This document shows positions 1 to 12,200 of a stretch of 64,000 nt of DNA, piece by piece. The DNA lies in NCBI GenBank assembly GCA_033807695.1, contig CM066303.1, forward strand, positions 2,170,001 to 2,234,000. Direction: 5' to 3'. The DNA is from Daedaleopsis sinensis. Lineage: Eukaryota; Basidiomycota; Agaricomycetes; Polyporales; Polyporaceae. The first letter of the stretch is position 1, and every line of letters starts with the position of its first letter. The position numbers and the translations under genes were made by a program. The notes below the pieces were generated by a model that was not told the origin of the DNA, made no database searches, and saw only the letters and a program-made list of their open reading frames with translations.

Positions 1-26
1 AAACTTTCTTACCCTCCAGCCCCTAG

Positions 27-58
27 CCTAGGGTTAGGGTGCACAGCTTTAGGGTTAG
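27..58. repeat. Telomere-like TTAGGG motifs
   Basis: Two short tracts containing CCTAGGGTTAGGGT and TTTAGGGTTAG lie within 32 bases. TTAGGG is the usual telomere unit of filamentous fungi. Two units are far too few for a telomere; this could be interstitial, subtelomeric or chance. Confidence 0.25.
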
Positions 59-487
59 ACAGACGCTCACCTACAGTGACCCTACTCTACTCCTAAACAG
101 AGTCTATACACCTGTTAATGATGTATTTGCCTTACAAAGTATAGTCTATAGATTTCATTGTATGCCCATCTTAGTTAAAGATTCAATCAGTGTATTTATA
201 TCATAACATAGTGCAAGTATGTGGATGGATTGCATATCGACACTATGGATGACAGCGCTTATTATCCATTTCACATAAGTATGGCATGGCTTGATTGGCT
301 ATGTTTGTGCAGATTAAACTGCTGTACAAGCAGAAAAAGTCTGCATACTTGCAAACAATGTTTATGTACTGTGAAATGTCTGTCTATATGCTGTAGCAGC
401 CCTACCAGTTCATGGTAGCCATATAGAACATATAAAGTAGATTATATCCTGTAATTGTACCAGAGAACTGGCTATTGCTATTAGACA

Positions 488-565
488 GTTGCTCTATGGC
501 AGATCTGGACTCTACAGTGAGATAGAGGTGAATTTTCTGAACAGAATGGTATATAATATGTGCTA
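488..565 (-). repeat. Dispersed repeat R1, inverted single copy
   Basis: This segment, read on the minus strand, closely matches 14,645-14,718 on the plus strand, including the core ATTCTGTTCAGAAAATTCA and CTCTATCTCACTGTAG. It abuts the inverted-repeat element that begins at 561. The same core recurs in degenerate form between 14.8 and 15.15 kb. Confidence 0.7.
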
Positions 566-991
566 TATCTATAGAGGCTAAGGCTGGGCAGGGAGGTGCG
601 CGCAAAATGGTGTTTAAGCGCCCATTATGTAAGAGGCTTACATAAACTGCCTCAAACTCCCGAAGGACATCAACACCAGAAAAAGTATGATGTCATCTGA
701 GCCTTTTGGGTGCTTACATAATGGGCACCTAACGTGGCAAGTAAGCCTTATATTCTCGGACAATGTCGATAGACGTCATAGTTTGTGTGGCGTCGACATC
801 GTCTGGGCATATAAGGCTTAATGAACCGGCTAAGCGCTCATTACATAATACTCCAATACTCCAAGATGACAACCAAAATCATTATAGGTCGGGAGTTCTC
901 GGAAGCTTACATAAGTGTCTTACATAATGGGCGCTCAAACACCTTTTTGAGCGCACCTCCCTGCCCAGCCTTAGCCTCTATAGATATAGCA
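561..991. mobile_element. MITE-like element with long terminal inverted repeats
   Basis: The left arm (561 to about 645) begins TGCTATATCTATAGAGGCTA and its reverse complement forms the right arm (about 908 to 991). The arms share about 75 bp with few mismatches and include a subterminal motif TTACATAATGGGCGC, which recurs in altered form near 711 and 832. There is no coding capacity. I see no clean target-site duplication, so superfamily is unassigned; a fold-back element is the alternative. Confidence 0.7.
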
Positions 992-2802
992 TACACACGG
1001 CCCTCCGGGCAAACCTGGCCACGAAGGACTCGAGGGGTCGAGACGGCCCGGATCTGGTCGAGTAATCTTGACGCAGCGCGTATCGAACTTCTATACACGG
1101 GAATTACTGAACTACCACGGCAGAGCGCCAGATGCGGAGCCCACTAGTCTTCAATCCCCATTGGTATACAGCTTTATATTCCTCCTCATTCTATGCGTTC
1201 ACGTACTTGTACAAATTTCACGGGGCGATGATGGTGAAAGTGTTCTGGGACACTGGGCGGAAATAAACATTCTCCACCGTCTAGCACGTGACCATAGCAA
1301 CGTGCTGCGGTTCGCGTGGCATCGTTCCTTTTCCTTTTAGCATCCACACCAACGATTCAGACTCTCCGCCCCCCACCTCCGCTGCTTCTGCATTTTCGAC
1401 TTCGCCACGGCTGCGAGAGGGGCAGTATCATCCCAGACATATACTGTAATCCGGGACTTGCAACGTATACCTTCAAATACTCCCCCAAATTCGACCGCAA
1501 GATGCAGGATTCTCTCTGGACATATCCATCCGAATCGTAAGTCATCGAAGTATCATTCGTGCACGACATGTGTTCAAACACGTAGCCGCCTAGTGGCATC
1601 AAATTCATCAATCCTACTGTTAGAGCGATTCGCGACGAACCAGGCAATACTGGTAAGCAGTGACTGTAGATACAAGGCAATGAGAGTCCTGATATGACCA
1701 CCGGTAATCGGTAGAGCTGGTCTTACAAAGCTTCCAGTCATACGTCGCACGAGTCACACATTCGGCGGTATCGATTTTGAACTCGGTTCGTCCTCCTTTT
1801 TAGGGGTAGTAGGGGGGGCGAGGAGGTTAAAAGCGGTTGTGAACTCATCGTCGTACTTCTACACGCAGTTCCTGCAGCGGGGGTTGAGAGTGCTCATGGG
1901 CTTCGCTCCTGTGTGGCTCTTGGGATCCCTGCGGCAAAACTGCGGACAACGTCGAGCGCGCGAATCGACTAGTACTACACGCCGCCGCCGGGTTGTCCGT
2001 GAAGTCGCCGTCCGTCGCCGCTAGGCAGGTTACTATGTGATGGCCTGTCCGTAGGATATTCTTCAAAAGGGAGGGGGCCATTGGCGGTCCAGTTTCTTGA
2101 GTGCATCCACACAAATTATACCAAGTTACACATACTTTCGGAGACGCATGCAGCAGATACATCACAATGTACAAGCGTGAATCGCACACTGCCAGGGGCG
2201 CTATGCATACTGCTCCAGAGATAAGATTAGATTTGCAGACTGATTGTGCGTGCCATCGGATGTCCGGGCCGTTTGTTTTGATGCACTTGCAGCACTCAAT
2301 AGAGTTACGATCGCACCGCCACATTCAAATTTCGCGATACCTTATGACATCCACGGGTGGTGTCCGAGATACTGAACATCGGCACCACCGAGGATATCGG
2401 AGCTTATTTCGAGGCAGCCCTCGACACTGCGCTGTGCGTGTACGCAGACACAATGGAAATCCAAGTGCTCATATCTATCAGTTCGCGCGGCGTGCATCTG
2501 CCATTGGTCCATGCGCAGAGGCCCTAGAACTCGGCACGTGGGCGCACGGGCAAGGTTCTGTCCAGTAATAGATAACCTTTGCAAAGCTCGGCGTCTTTCC
2601 CGCCAGCGCATTCATCTTTCCCCACCATCACGATCACAGCACACCCCAGGCCTGTTTCGTTTCACATCGACCTCGCTCATACTTTCCATTGTGTTCGCCT
2701 GCATATTCGTCGCGCGACGCGTCTTGCTCGTCTTTGTTCCTCAACCGGCACGGCTATCCCATTCTACTCGCTCGTCTGTCGCCAGAAGTTCCCTCGTCCA
2801 TC
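992..2802. other. No confident gene
   Basis: Only short overlapping open frames on both strands. The longest (minus 2324-1845 and plus 2101-2568) overlap each other and show no recognisable domain. A run of G and A near 1801-1830 and CpG-rich sequence near 1950-2020 are unremarkable. Confidence 0.4.
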
Positions 2803-3846
2803 ATGGTCATTCTAGACCCGAAGACCGAAGTTTGTCTGTCATACCTGCATTTCTCGCCGCCCACGAGCTCAGGGCGGTACAGGTAAGTAGCGTGCTGGAA
2901 ATGCGTACCACATAGACCAAGAGGTCAATACATTCACAGCGATCTCCCCCCTCCATACACACCCGTCGATACACCGCCACCTGTGCCCTCAAGTGGTACC
3001 GTTACTCAAACCCGCAACGACAATATGTTCTCGACGCTCGCGACTATCGCCAGACGTGCGGCTGCTGCGACCTGGAGAGTGGCAGTTGTTCCAGTGGGCG
3101 GTATTGTGTCGGCAGTTAGGGGAAGATTGTAAGTGTGCAACTCGTTCTTCGCATGAGTAGCTCCCAATCCCCACCGCTTGCACCCATCGTCATTCGACCT
3201 GCTCCCTCCAGTACGGGTGTCCTCCAGCTGAACGGGGAGGATGCGATTCTGGGCTTGTTCGACAATGGGTGAGTTAACGTGCACACAGTTTATCTGTGAG
3301 CTGGCTAACATCAGCCAGAGGAACTCCCATTACCGGTCGTCGCTCTCGTGAATTCACTATGGCAGGTCCGCCAAGGCTACTCGGTGCGTCCCGCTATCCG
3401 TGCGTGCCTCGTTATCGCCGCCACCGCTGAGCAACAATGTCAGGTGGACCCGCACAGCCATTTTGCATCACGATGATTAGGTTTGTCGGATGAGGGTGGT
3501 TTTGGATTTTCATGGTACGTATTGGCGCACGAGAGTGTATATCCTCGCTAAGTCACATACCCTTAGCTGTTCCGAGTGGTCCTGATCGCGGTCAACATAT
3601 TCCCTGCTCTGTACGGGGTCCGCCCGCGCCACCGCCGTCTCAGACGCCCTCTATGCAATGGTCGGCAAGTTCACGACCACGTCCGAGGTCCCGCTCGCCG
3701 AATGGGTCGTCGGGGCTAGAGCGCCAACCTCGCAAGTCGTCAACACCTTCTTGAAATGGAGCGAAGCATTGGGCTTACCGCTCACACGCTCACCATACCC
3801 CGGGTGCCCGGACGTCACGTTTCTTGTTGCTCAGAGCAGTAAATAG
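2803..3846 (+). CDS. Orphan spliced gene with PPPY motif
   Basis: The gene is not recognised. The ATG at 2803 opens a 27-residue exon ending at a GTAAGT donor (2883). Exons at about 2940-3128, 3212-3268, 3319-3383 and 3444-3480 then join in phase through GT-AG introns of 50-83 nt. The second exon carries DLPPPYTPVDTPPPVP, a PPxY-type proline motif, followed by an alanine- and valine-rich segment (RRAAAATWRVAVVPVGG) that could be an amphipathic or membrane-associated helix. The last open stretch (3644-3846, ending LVAQSSK) looks coding, but I could not join it in phase, so the 3' structure is uncertain. Consistent splice phases across four junctions argue for a real gene. A similar PPPP-LYT motif occurs in the family A protein at 8.0 kb, which may be coincidence. 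Confidence 0.5.
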
Positions 3847-6800
3847 GCCGATCCTTAAACAGACCGTAGCCCGCGGTCGAATAGCTAAAGCCGAATGCGC
3901 CGCATGAGATGGTGTGTCCAAACAACGGATGTGGAGCCGTCCAGAAACTAACATCCCAAGCAGCACATCGGCGACATGTCCGGTCAAAACACCCACACTG
4001 GCATCGTTCAAATAGCACATCAGTACCCATCCGAGGTTTCAGGTATGTGTCGTGGTTCGCGAAAGTAGATATTTCTATCCTGATCGATACACATCCAGCA
4101 GTCGCATCACACGAGAATTGGACAGCAACGTATAGGCACACACGTGTAAGCGGCGCTGTGAGAATTGTGTTCCATGTAATACTCTGTGACACTAAGAATA
4201 TATACGCGTCGTGTGTGGTCGCGTTGGCGGCAGCGGACCGCGCGCGCTCATTCCAGTCGAGTTATACAGAATCAAATTCTCGTAGATGAGTTCCTACGCT
4301 CACATGCTACGTTGCGCACCAATCTTTACTACCCCTTCGGGCAGCATAGTTCGTGCGTGATGTGGCATAACCACCTCTCACTGTACCGTTCGCTTCTCAC
4401 AGCGCATCGCAACTCGCACTTCCGGTGCATGTGGCACCCGCATAGGGTGCTCATGCATAGTACGCACGCGGCAGCGGTCGGCGGTGTTTGCATTGTGTTC
4501 TAGGGCTAAAACGAGAGCAACGGGATGGGCTAATTAGTTGGAACAGGGCTTAAGGTGGTGGGTCCGGGTGGTTGAGGGGAGGAGGCGACATTTCGCGTCG
4601 TAATTCTCAGAGCCACATGGATACATGTCACAGTCGGTGGTCCACTCAGCCACTCGTCCGGTTCCTATGATTCGCGCGCTGCGTATCCGCAGACCCGCAT
4701 CTCCCTTCGAATAAACCTCCTCCATTCGAGCACGAGCGAAACCGTGAGCTGCACCGCATATATACACAGTAAGCGTCAGATCGCGGGACACTCCATCTGG
4801 TCTCTGTGCCATTGTCTTTGAGCGCGAAGTCAATGCTCAGTGCTTGCAGTCCCGATCTTTCTGATGGCAGACGTCAGCGGTGGCCGAAGTACATTAATTC
4901 CTAAGACAGTACCCACATCCTGATTAAGTGCGATGTATTGGTGCTCCGATTCTGGCCCTGTCGTCCACGATCCTCTACGGGCCTACCTGACTATAGTACC
5001 TGTACGAATAGATTAACTGCTGCACAACGACAGTCCGGGGTGGGGATAGCGTGAGGATGTGTGGTGCCACGTGCGTGAAGACTTAGACGGGCAGCCGGAA
5101 ATAGAGAGGATATTGGGGAAAGGTAAAAACAACGCACGGGTACGAGATCGGACAGGAAGAATCCAGTCCGCAACGGAGAGACTTGGATCTGGTGCTGGAT
5201 ATGTGCTGGACCAGTACGGCTGAGCCTCGGTAGCACGAACGACGAACTCATAAAGTATAAATGTGTTGGGTGAATGCAATGTACACGCGGCGCGGAATCA
5301 AGTTGGATGCACCCTAGAAGTGAGACCGTACGACGTCGACGCACGGCACGAGCGTAAATGGGAGCGGGAGTGGAGCAAGAGGCAGAGGCGGTGCCAGCGA
5401 GTTCTAGTCTGTATGTGGGCGCCTCTTAAGTTATACATAGATGGTACGACAGTTATTCTTGATTCACCCGTGATTTCTTGGAGCGAGCCTGACTTGTTGA
5501 AAGAGATGGATACGTATGCTGGTGGTAAGCGATAGGAGATAAGAGCGTGGGTGTCGCGCAGCGTACCCGATAAATATGTGGCATTGAGAGACCACAGAGC
5601 AGCCGTCTAAACATATCTCCATTTTAATATTGACTATGCTGCTGCATTCGTCATGTACTGATAGGTGAGTTGGTCAGTAATTCGAGTACAGGAACGCGCG
5701 CAACGTATAGCACGAGCCTTTCTACATGGAAAGTCCGGCGTGGCCAACATAAGGACATCCGACACCGGTCGGCCGCATTCCGGAGCTATCATGCCGACTA
5801 TTCAGTGTCGCGTCGGAGGGGAGCCGACAAGCAATACAGGCGTCGCGCCATTCTCAGTGCAGTAGGTACTGAGTAGTAGAGGTTAGTGATGCCAGATGGA
5901 AGCGGGAGTCAGGACTCAGGGTAGCATAGGGTAGCATGTGTACGAGAAGTTTGGCAGACCCGGAAAATATCGGATCATAACGAGACCGGTACGATCCTGG
6001 GCGCTCATCTTCCGTGAATAGCCTGACACCCGGTCTGTAATCAAGCCACCTCCGTATGCGAAGTTAATATTAATATGCAGGAAGCAGTTGCGCGAACTGA
6101 TGTGTCTCTAACGCGCTCGCCACCAGGATGGTTCAAGTAGAACCGTGTAATTGAAATTGTGCATAATTGAAAGTGCCACGGGTTTAAAAGGCATGTTCAA
6201 TTCGTGATGGCATTCGTGTGTATAATATGCATATCTTCTGTCCTCGACCCCCCTCATTCTGCTGGACAGAGTACACTCCTCTCCACCGTGTGCTCTGAAC
6301 TTGCCACCAAGACACCGATTTAAGTTGCCATGTACTAATAGTCCCCGAACGTCATGTGCCACTCAGGCCGGTAATATCGCTACTAGACTGGAAGCCCATA
6401 TAGGTTAATTATGAACCTATCAGTCGGACAGTATCGGGCCGGGTTTTAACTTGTTCGGGAGGAATCTAATAGCTGACGCAGATTTCTCCTTTCCATCATC
6501 TCGTTCCCTCTGTCAGTTTCACAGTCTGTATCTCCTCCGGCACAGTTCGTCGCGCACACACAAGTAACATCGAGCTATCAGCACCTCGAGCATGCTGGAG
6601 TCTGACCTACATGGTTTCCCGGCTACATGATAGCTTCGCGATGCCAACCACGCACACCAGGCCCAACTCTGAGCGCACCGCGCAGTAGACTCTCCCGGTC
6701 CCACCCCAGGGTTCGGGTACCGCGACGACGGAAAATAACATCTCGCAGTTGCACTGCCGTGCCGGTTTGTTGTTTGGGTTCCGTCGCAGGTATGTCAGTT

Positions 6801-8010
6801 GAAACCATCTACAATACAGCAGGCCCATATACGTCTCGAGCCCCGCCGACAGAGACAATACACCAGACAATAAGCCCGATACGTCGAGACCGCATGTCTT
6901 GATCTGAGCCGATAACGTCGAGAGTCGAAGTGTCGGCTAAATGGCTTACAACTAGCAACCATCATATTCTCAATTTCGACGCACCAATTTAGGGCTGTTC
7001 TCAGACTCCACGCCCCCGGGTGATGTACCGCGAACGCGTGCGAAGATGCTCGTGGAGAGGAACACCGTTTAATCCTCGGTGCGGACGAACCTAGCGCTCC
7101 ATATCGGACAGGATCATCAAGAACGTCTGCTAGATGAGGCATGAACGTACTGTTCCGCAGGGTAAAAATGTCGAGATGTCCCGACGGAAAGGTGTCTCAG
7201 CACATTACTAATGGCACGTTCCATTTCGATACGCATACCCATGCAAGTTCTAGAACTATAGAAGGGGCACGCGTACGCAACTATCCTGGGGAGACCGAGA
7301 AGATGCAGGTCCTCCGTCCCGCTCAAAGTGCGTTTCTCTTCCGACCGCTGACCTTCCATCCCGAGATCGAGATTAATTGTCGTCTCGTCAGAAGCCGAAG
7401 GCGGATCATGCTCGAAGCTATATACCCTTGAACCATGACCCGACTTCCTCGGGACGACCTGAGATTCGAAGAGGTCTGATGACCGTCCTATCGATGTCGA
7501 TCCACCAGAAACACACGTTGCTACTTTCCAGATACATCCATCTCCGACTCTCACATGGCCTAGACCCCATCCAGCTTCCTGGTGACATTGCGGTGGTACA
7601 AGATTGCTTACCCTGTGCAGCTGCTATCCATAAACGTACGTGCCCTGACCTCCGCTGGAAGATGCCTTCAATAATAAGTTGGAACTCAGATGTCTTCTTC
7701 CTCGTCCTCTGCGAACTTCCGCACGTCATCATATATCATTCGCTGTGTCGGCGCTCCGACCGCTGTCTAGGCCGGCCATGGTCCAGAGCTGATGCGCCAT
7801 GGTAAGACCCTGCTCGACAGAGGCCAGCCGCCCGCCGGGAGGAGAACGGCAGTCAAACCACATCAGAGTCGCCGCCCCCCCTCTACACTACATACTACTA
7901 CAAGGGACCTAGTCACCGCCTCATCGGAAATACGTATACTACATCCTAGCCACAGGCTATCCTCCTATCCACGACACCCGCACACCGTGAATGGGCTCGC
8001 GCTGAGCGAT
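3847..8010. other. No confident gene; weak ORFs only
   Basis: Several frames of 80-145 codons look mildly coding but have no recognisable domain and cannot be chosen over the opposite strand. They are minus 4812-4534 (starting MAQRPDG), minus 5279-5013, minus 6362-6108 and minus 7554-7117 (contains INLDLGMEGQ). An acidic stretch in minus frame near 7720 (DDVRKFAEDEEEDI) may be an exon of a gene running leftward. Sequence character resembles the neighbouring A/B genes, so unrecognised small-exon genes are likely here. Confidence 0.35.
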
Positions 8011-8858
8011 ATGGATAATTTCACCGGCATCTACAACTCCACTCGCACACCTCCCCCTCCTCTGTACACGAAACAGCCAACACCAGATATAGGTATCCTA
8101 GCCCCTTGGCCCATGGAGCTCTACGTCGCCCACGAGCCGCTACCTGCTACACTGACACATTCGAGCAGAGAGCATATGTTATCCCTATCCCTTCGTGTAA
8201 CCCCGCGACAACCGATATTCTTAGGCGCAATCGTCCGCTTGATTCCCGTCACCATACCGACCACACCACACGCCGAGCGATATCTCTTCCCGGTCGTACG
8301 CTGGGGCGATGCACCAGCCATTATCGGGGAAGTAAAGTCCATCGGCCGCCTCGGCAGATACACCATAACAATCGATGTCGTCTCCGGCGACGTTCGCTCA
8401 CCCACCGTGGTATCGCATGTCACGATGCCGTTCATCCACGGCAAGACTTTCAACGCTAGCATCTGGACTCGCGTCTCGCGCACCCTCAAGTGGCTGATCG
8501 TTCAAGATTCCGACCACCCAAGCACGATCGAAAGTTGCATATTAGAAGCCGAGACTCGCGACGAGCTTATTATCGTACATCGGAACCACTATTCTCTGCA
8601 CAACTCATCACGATCACGTAGGACGAAGGCGTATACGGACCCCCGGGCAACTGAAACGGGGTGTATCGACACAGGTTCCCATGTGCAGCGCATCGCCGTG
8701 GGCTGCTTATAACTACTTACCAACGCAGTCAAGGGGAGGTTCCTATCACTGAGGGCTACTTTGTCTTATCTCGCGGACTACGTACGGCACAGCGGCCACT
8801 GTCGTACACTGCATCAACTCCTGGGTGTTGGGGTAGGGGGGAGGGGGAGGTAGGGTAG
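8011..8858 (+). CDS. Family A orphan protein, copy 1
   Basis: Unknown function. The ATG at 8011 (MDNFTGIYNS) is chosen because it aligns with the start of copy 2 at 12,952. Copies share ELY followed about 30 residues later by PI-LG--V-L-PV (here PIFLGAIVRLIPV, there PIKLGDGVALYPV). Next comes a beta-rich stretch with P-x-x-x-G-x-V, IT, and SPT-x-x-x-x-HV. Read without splicing it stops at 8712 (233 aa). A GT-AG intron 8618-8728 would instead replace the tail and end near 8855. A proline run PPPPLYTK lies near residue 16. It converges tail to tail with the family B gene at 8946-9953. No signal peptide or membrane segment is evident. Could be a beta-sandwich protein; no domain name is claimed. 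Confidence 0.55.
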
Positions 8859-8945
8859 GCATCAGAATGGAATCTCATTAGATGGCAGACGAGCCTCTCT
8901 GTGTGCTAACACATAGTACCGGTTTGTCTTCCGTCCACCCCAGAT

Positions 8946-9953
8946 GTGGACAATAAAGAGTCTGCCGCGGCACATAGCATCCCGCTCGACGACTGTGCGC
9001 ACGAAGAACTCCGTGTCATGCGACTGTTGAACGTGTCCATATACTACAGATCGCGTTATTCGGACAGCTCAGCATATAGTACGAACATCAAGCCTACCTT
9101 GACCTCTGCAGCCACCCTCTCAAGATGCAAGGATCGTACCACATGCTGTTCATGCACGAGCATCATCTATGTACGATCGGTGTGACCAGTGAGAATACGA
9201 AAGATAGGTAAAAGGGAAGGCACGCACCCGAATAGATCGCGTGGACAAGCCTGCATACGAGTAGTGCCTCTCGAACGGAGGTACCTCCGGCCCATAGCCC
9301 GTAGTTGTCCGTGGAGCCACAACACGTACTCCTCTACACATTCAAGGTACCGTCTCTTCTTCTCGTGGGATGAGATAGAGTCGCTGAAATCTGTAAGTCC
9401 AAGCTCGTTCCACATTCGTGACATGGTCCACTCACGGATCTATCACTGGGAAACCGATGTCGTGCGACACCTGTTGGAAGAACGACTTCCGCACATTGAA
9501 TGCGTTGCCACGAAACGCAGGCCAGGAGAAATGCGTCAGGCCCCCCCGGGAACGCCCATCCACAGATGGAAGACCTCGAAAATGCTGCGGCGCGCGCGAT
9601 GATTTGTCCATCACATATCGTCCGCCACCCCCATCCGGAAAATTGTTGACCGTTTCGCGTCGCGTCTGAGGCGGTAGACGGTGGATGTCGGGCTGCGAAG
9701 CGGAAGAATCTGATGGCGGCGGGACACCTGTATGTACGATCCCCGTACTCGATTTGTCGGTAGCCAAATCATCAACATAGGCCGGGGGATCGACCACGCG
9801 GTGCTGACATTCAAGCTCCAGGTCGAGAGACGTCGTCGATTGACCGCTACCAAATAGCTCGTCCCAATCCACCGTACCATCCGGCTTTCCGTCATACGCA
9901 TCCTCGTAGTCCGGATAGAGTAGCTCTATCGACCCCAAGTCGTAGCTCGTCAT
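8946..9953 (-). CDS. Family B orphan protein, copy 1
   Basis: Unknown function. The ATG at 9953 opens an acidic first exon (MTSYDLGSIELLYPDYEDAY, then a proline/serine-rich middle) of about 166 codons ending near 9455. The following exon, about 9390-9228, encodes a charged helical segment (HEKKRRYLECVEEYVLWLHG). Further coding-like pieces, each preceded by an AG acceptor, begin MMLVHEQHVV (9166) and YMDTFNSRMT (about 9050). The helical segment aligns with family B copy 2 at 11.6-11.8 kb (YL...E...LH...R), and the end of exon 1 aligns as well (FNVRK against WNLRF). I could not keep every junction in phase, so the gene may be broken or an exon boundary is wrong. It is convergent with family A copy 1. 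Confidence 0.5.
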
Positions 9954-11155
9954 CTACGTGGAACACCGGCGAATAGTGCGAGTGAGCTTCGAGCTTTCAT
10001 ACCGCATGGCCACGCACTCACCATGCTCTCAGATGAGTACCACGGAACGAGTCGAGCTCAGCTCCCTTTTTCCTGTTCAGCGGCGAAAGGCACTGGCCAC
10101 TCAGCGGGACGGCAGAAGTAGAACACTGTCAAGCTCCAACCTAGGGCCCGGCAAACCACTGCCATAATATCCAGTAGCAACCGTGCGAAATGTGACCGTG
10201 TGACAGCAAACTGTCGCCGCGCAGCCCCTCCCCCCAGAACAGTGGCACATGCTGCATGCTGACCTGTGCGAGCACCGCACCAGCATTTTTGCATCCCGAA
10301 GCACCGCCAACGGCCAATTCGCGAGCACATTCACATTCCGTGAGTCCACCGCACGGAAAGGGTGTCGGGCGATGCGCCTCGATAGGTACCCATACCAATG
10401 TGGCTAAACCGGTGCAGGCAGAGATTAACCACTCATGTTCGTCCTATCGCTGCAGACGAAATTGTGTTGGTCGCGCACAAGGGAGGTCGGGAGGGTGCTC
10501 AAGCGCCGCGGGATCCACCAGCGGGTGTGTGCGAACGCCTACGAGGACAAAAGTAGACGGTCATCCACCGTACTAGACGGTCAAGCTTAGAAGTACGGTA
10601 GTGCGGAAATTTCATCGTCCTACACACACCTAACGTTTCAAGTACGACATATCCGACACATATTCGAATTACGTGCTTATATGTATATTATGTCCGCCAA
10701 CGTTCGACATATCCCGGACGCGGAAAAAAGGAAACCGAGTCTCACGGCCTAACCCTACACACACCGCGCGCTATCAGTAGCATCAAGAATCATGGTCTAG
10801 GCACACGGTTCGCACACACACACCCGTCGCACGGAAACCGCTCATTTATAACCCCCACCTCTCGGACTCTCATATCGATGGCCCCCACCCCCCGCTTCGC
10901 CACGACTCCATACTCAGCAGTCCACGCCCGTGCTGCGTCATTGTCGTCACCCCAAAGCAGTCGTCTCGTTCTCATATATTTCGGCATCTCGCTCCTCGTC
11001 AACTGGCGAGAAAGGCCACTCTCCACTCACTCCTCTTCCCAGAACACTCCCCTCCTCTCCACAATCCCGGAGATTGCAGGATACCCTATCCTCCCTCCTC
11101 GCGATTACCGAAGCCTGTTATCCGATAGAACCTATGACCCTGTAGGACACATAAC
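9954..11155. other. Intergenic region between divergent family B genes
   Basis: This 1.2 kb separates the starts of the two family B paralogues (9953 leftward, 11,156 rightward), so it should hold both promoters. A plus-strand frame 10,878-11,261 (MAPTPRFATTPYSAVHARAA) overlaps the family B copy 2 start in another frame and could be a 5' exon. No TATA box or repeated operator-like motif stands out. Confidence 0.35.
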
Positions 11156-12200
11156 ATGGACAGCGACGACCGGTCAGCCCACGAATCTTCGACACCTGAA
11201 CGAGAGCTATTCAGATCCCAACCGGATCCACGAGCTTCCAGTGGTTCCACATCTGGATTAAGTGCCCAACGCCAAACAGTTGCCCCCGACAATATCCGCC
11301 TGTCGAGTCCCAACTATATGTTTCATACCATGCAACCATCCTTGCAAGGTGCACTGTTTACAGAAAGTACGGCAACACGAACATCTGTAACCTGCCACCT
11401 CGCATCCCCGGGACTTGGTACAGTCGCGTCCCCACAATTTTCCTCCAAGACTTTGTGTCGCCACTCGGCCCCCCATTTCCCGTACCGTAGGATTCAGCAG
11501 CTGCTGAAGGAGGCCAAGTCACAGCGCAAGATGTGGAACTTACGATTTGAGAACCAGATATTCACCGACAGCGAGATGCAAGTTTTCCGTCTGCTTTCCT
11601 AACCGCATAGACCTTCCTAACTTTCGGTCATAGTTGGTCCACGAGCGCACCGCAACGGTGCGAGATATACCTCGCCACGCTGGAAGCGCACATTGACCGG
11701 CTACATGAATTCATGCGAACTATCGCGGAACCATACACCGGGTCCGACGATGCACTCGCACTGTACCACGGCCTGAACTCATCGCTGGTAAAGGTACGTG
11801 GCAACATGACGACAGCCCAAATGTGTTCTAACCAGTAGCAGTCCATGGTGTGTGGGTTGCATCACGAAAGTGTCACTGTCCGTCTGCAAATTTTAGAAAC
11901 AGAGCGAATGGTACGTGTCCGAATCATAGCAACACCAAGTACGGAGTAACCACATGAATACCGGTGACCAGACTCAGAACATGGTTCGTCTCGACTACAA
12001 GTCAACGCTCGAGCTACCAAGTTACTACGCAGCTGCGCCTTGCTACAGCGACTCGCCGTGAAGACGCACACACTGCGCGGGCGTCGCCGTGGATACGTCG
12101 AAGTTATGACTACTCATATTCGCTATACGATCTCAAGAACAATACGATCAGTACCCGCAAATTTGTCGGTTGCAGAAAATGTCTATGGTCTCTGTGCTAG
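11156..12200 (+). CDS. Family B orphan protein, copy 2
   Basis: Unknown function. The ATG at 11,156 opens MDSDDRSAHESSTPERELFR, an acidic serine-rich start like that of copy 1, and the frame stays open to 11,602. The next exon (about 11,634-11,793) encodes a helical segment (CEIYLATLEAHIDRLHEF) that ends at a clear GTACGT donor and matches copy 1. A short exon (11,837-11,910, containing SSMVCGLHHESV) follows, again with a GTACGT donor. Downstream a basic frame (LRGRRRGYVEVM, about 12,070) probably continues the gene. The first junction cannot be placed in phase with canonical sites. Order, size and helix content parallel copy 1 in the opposite orientation. Confidence 0.5.

Noticed and set aside
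9430..11500. A possible shared +1 ribosomal frameshift (CCG followed by TGA G or TAG G) in both family B genes.
   Set aside because: In copy 2 the frame that carries the helix before the break is open without any shift from 11,156 to 11,602, and the supposed match in the other frame is weak. Missed introns explain both cases more simply.
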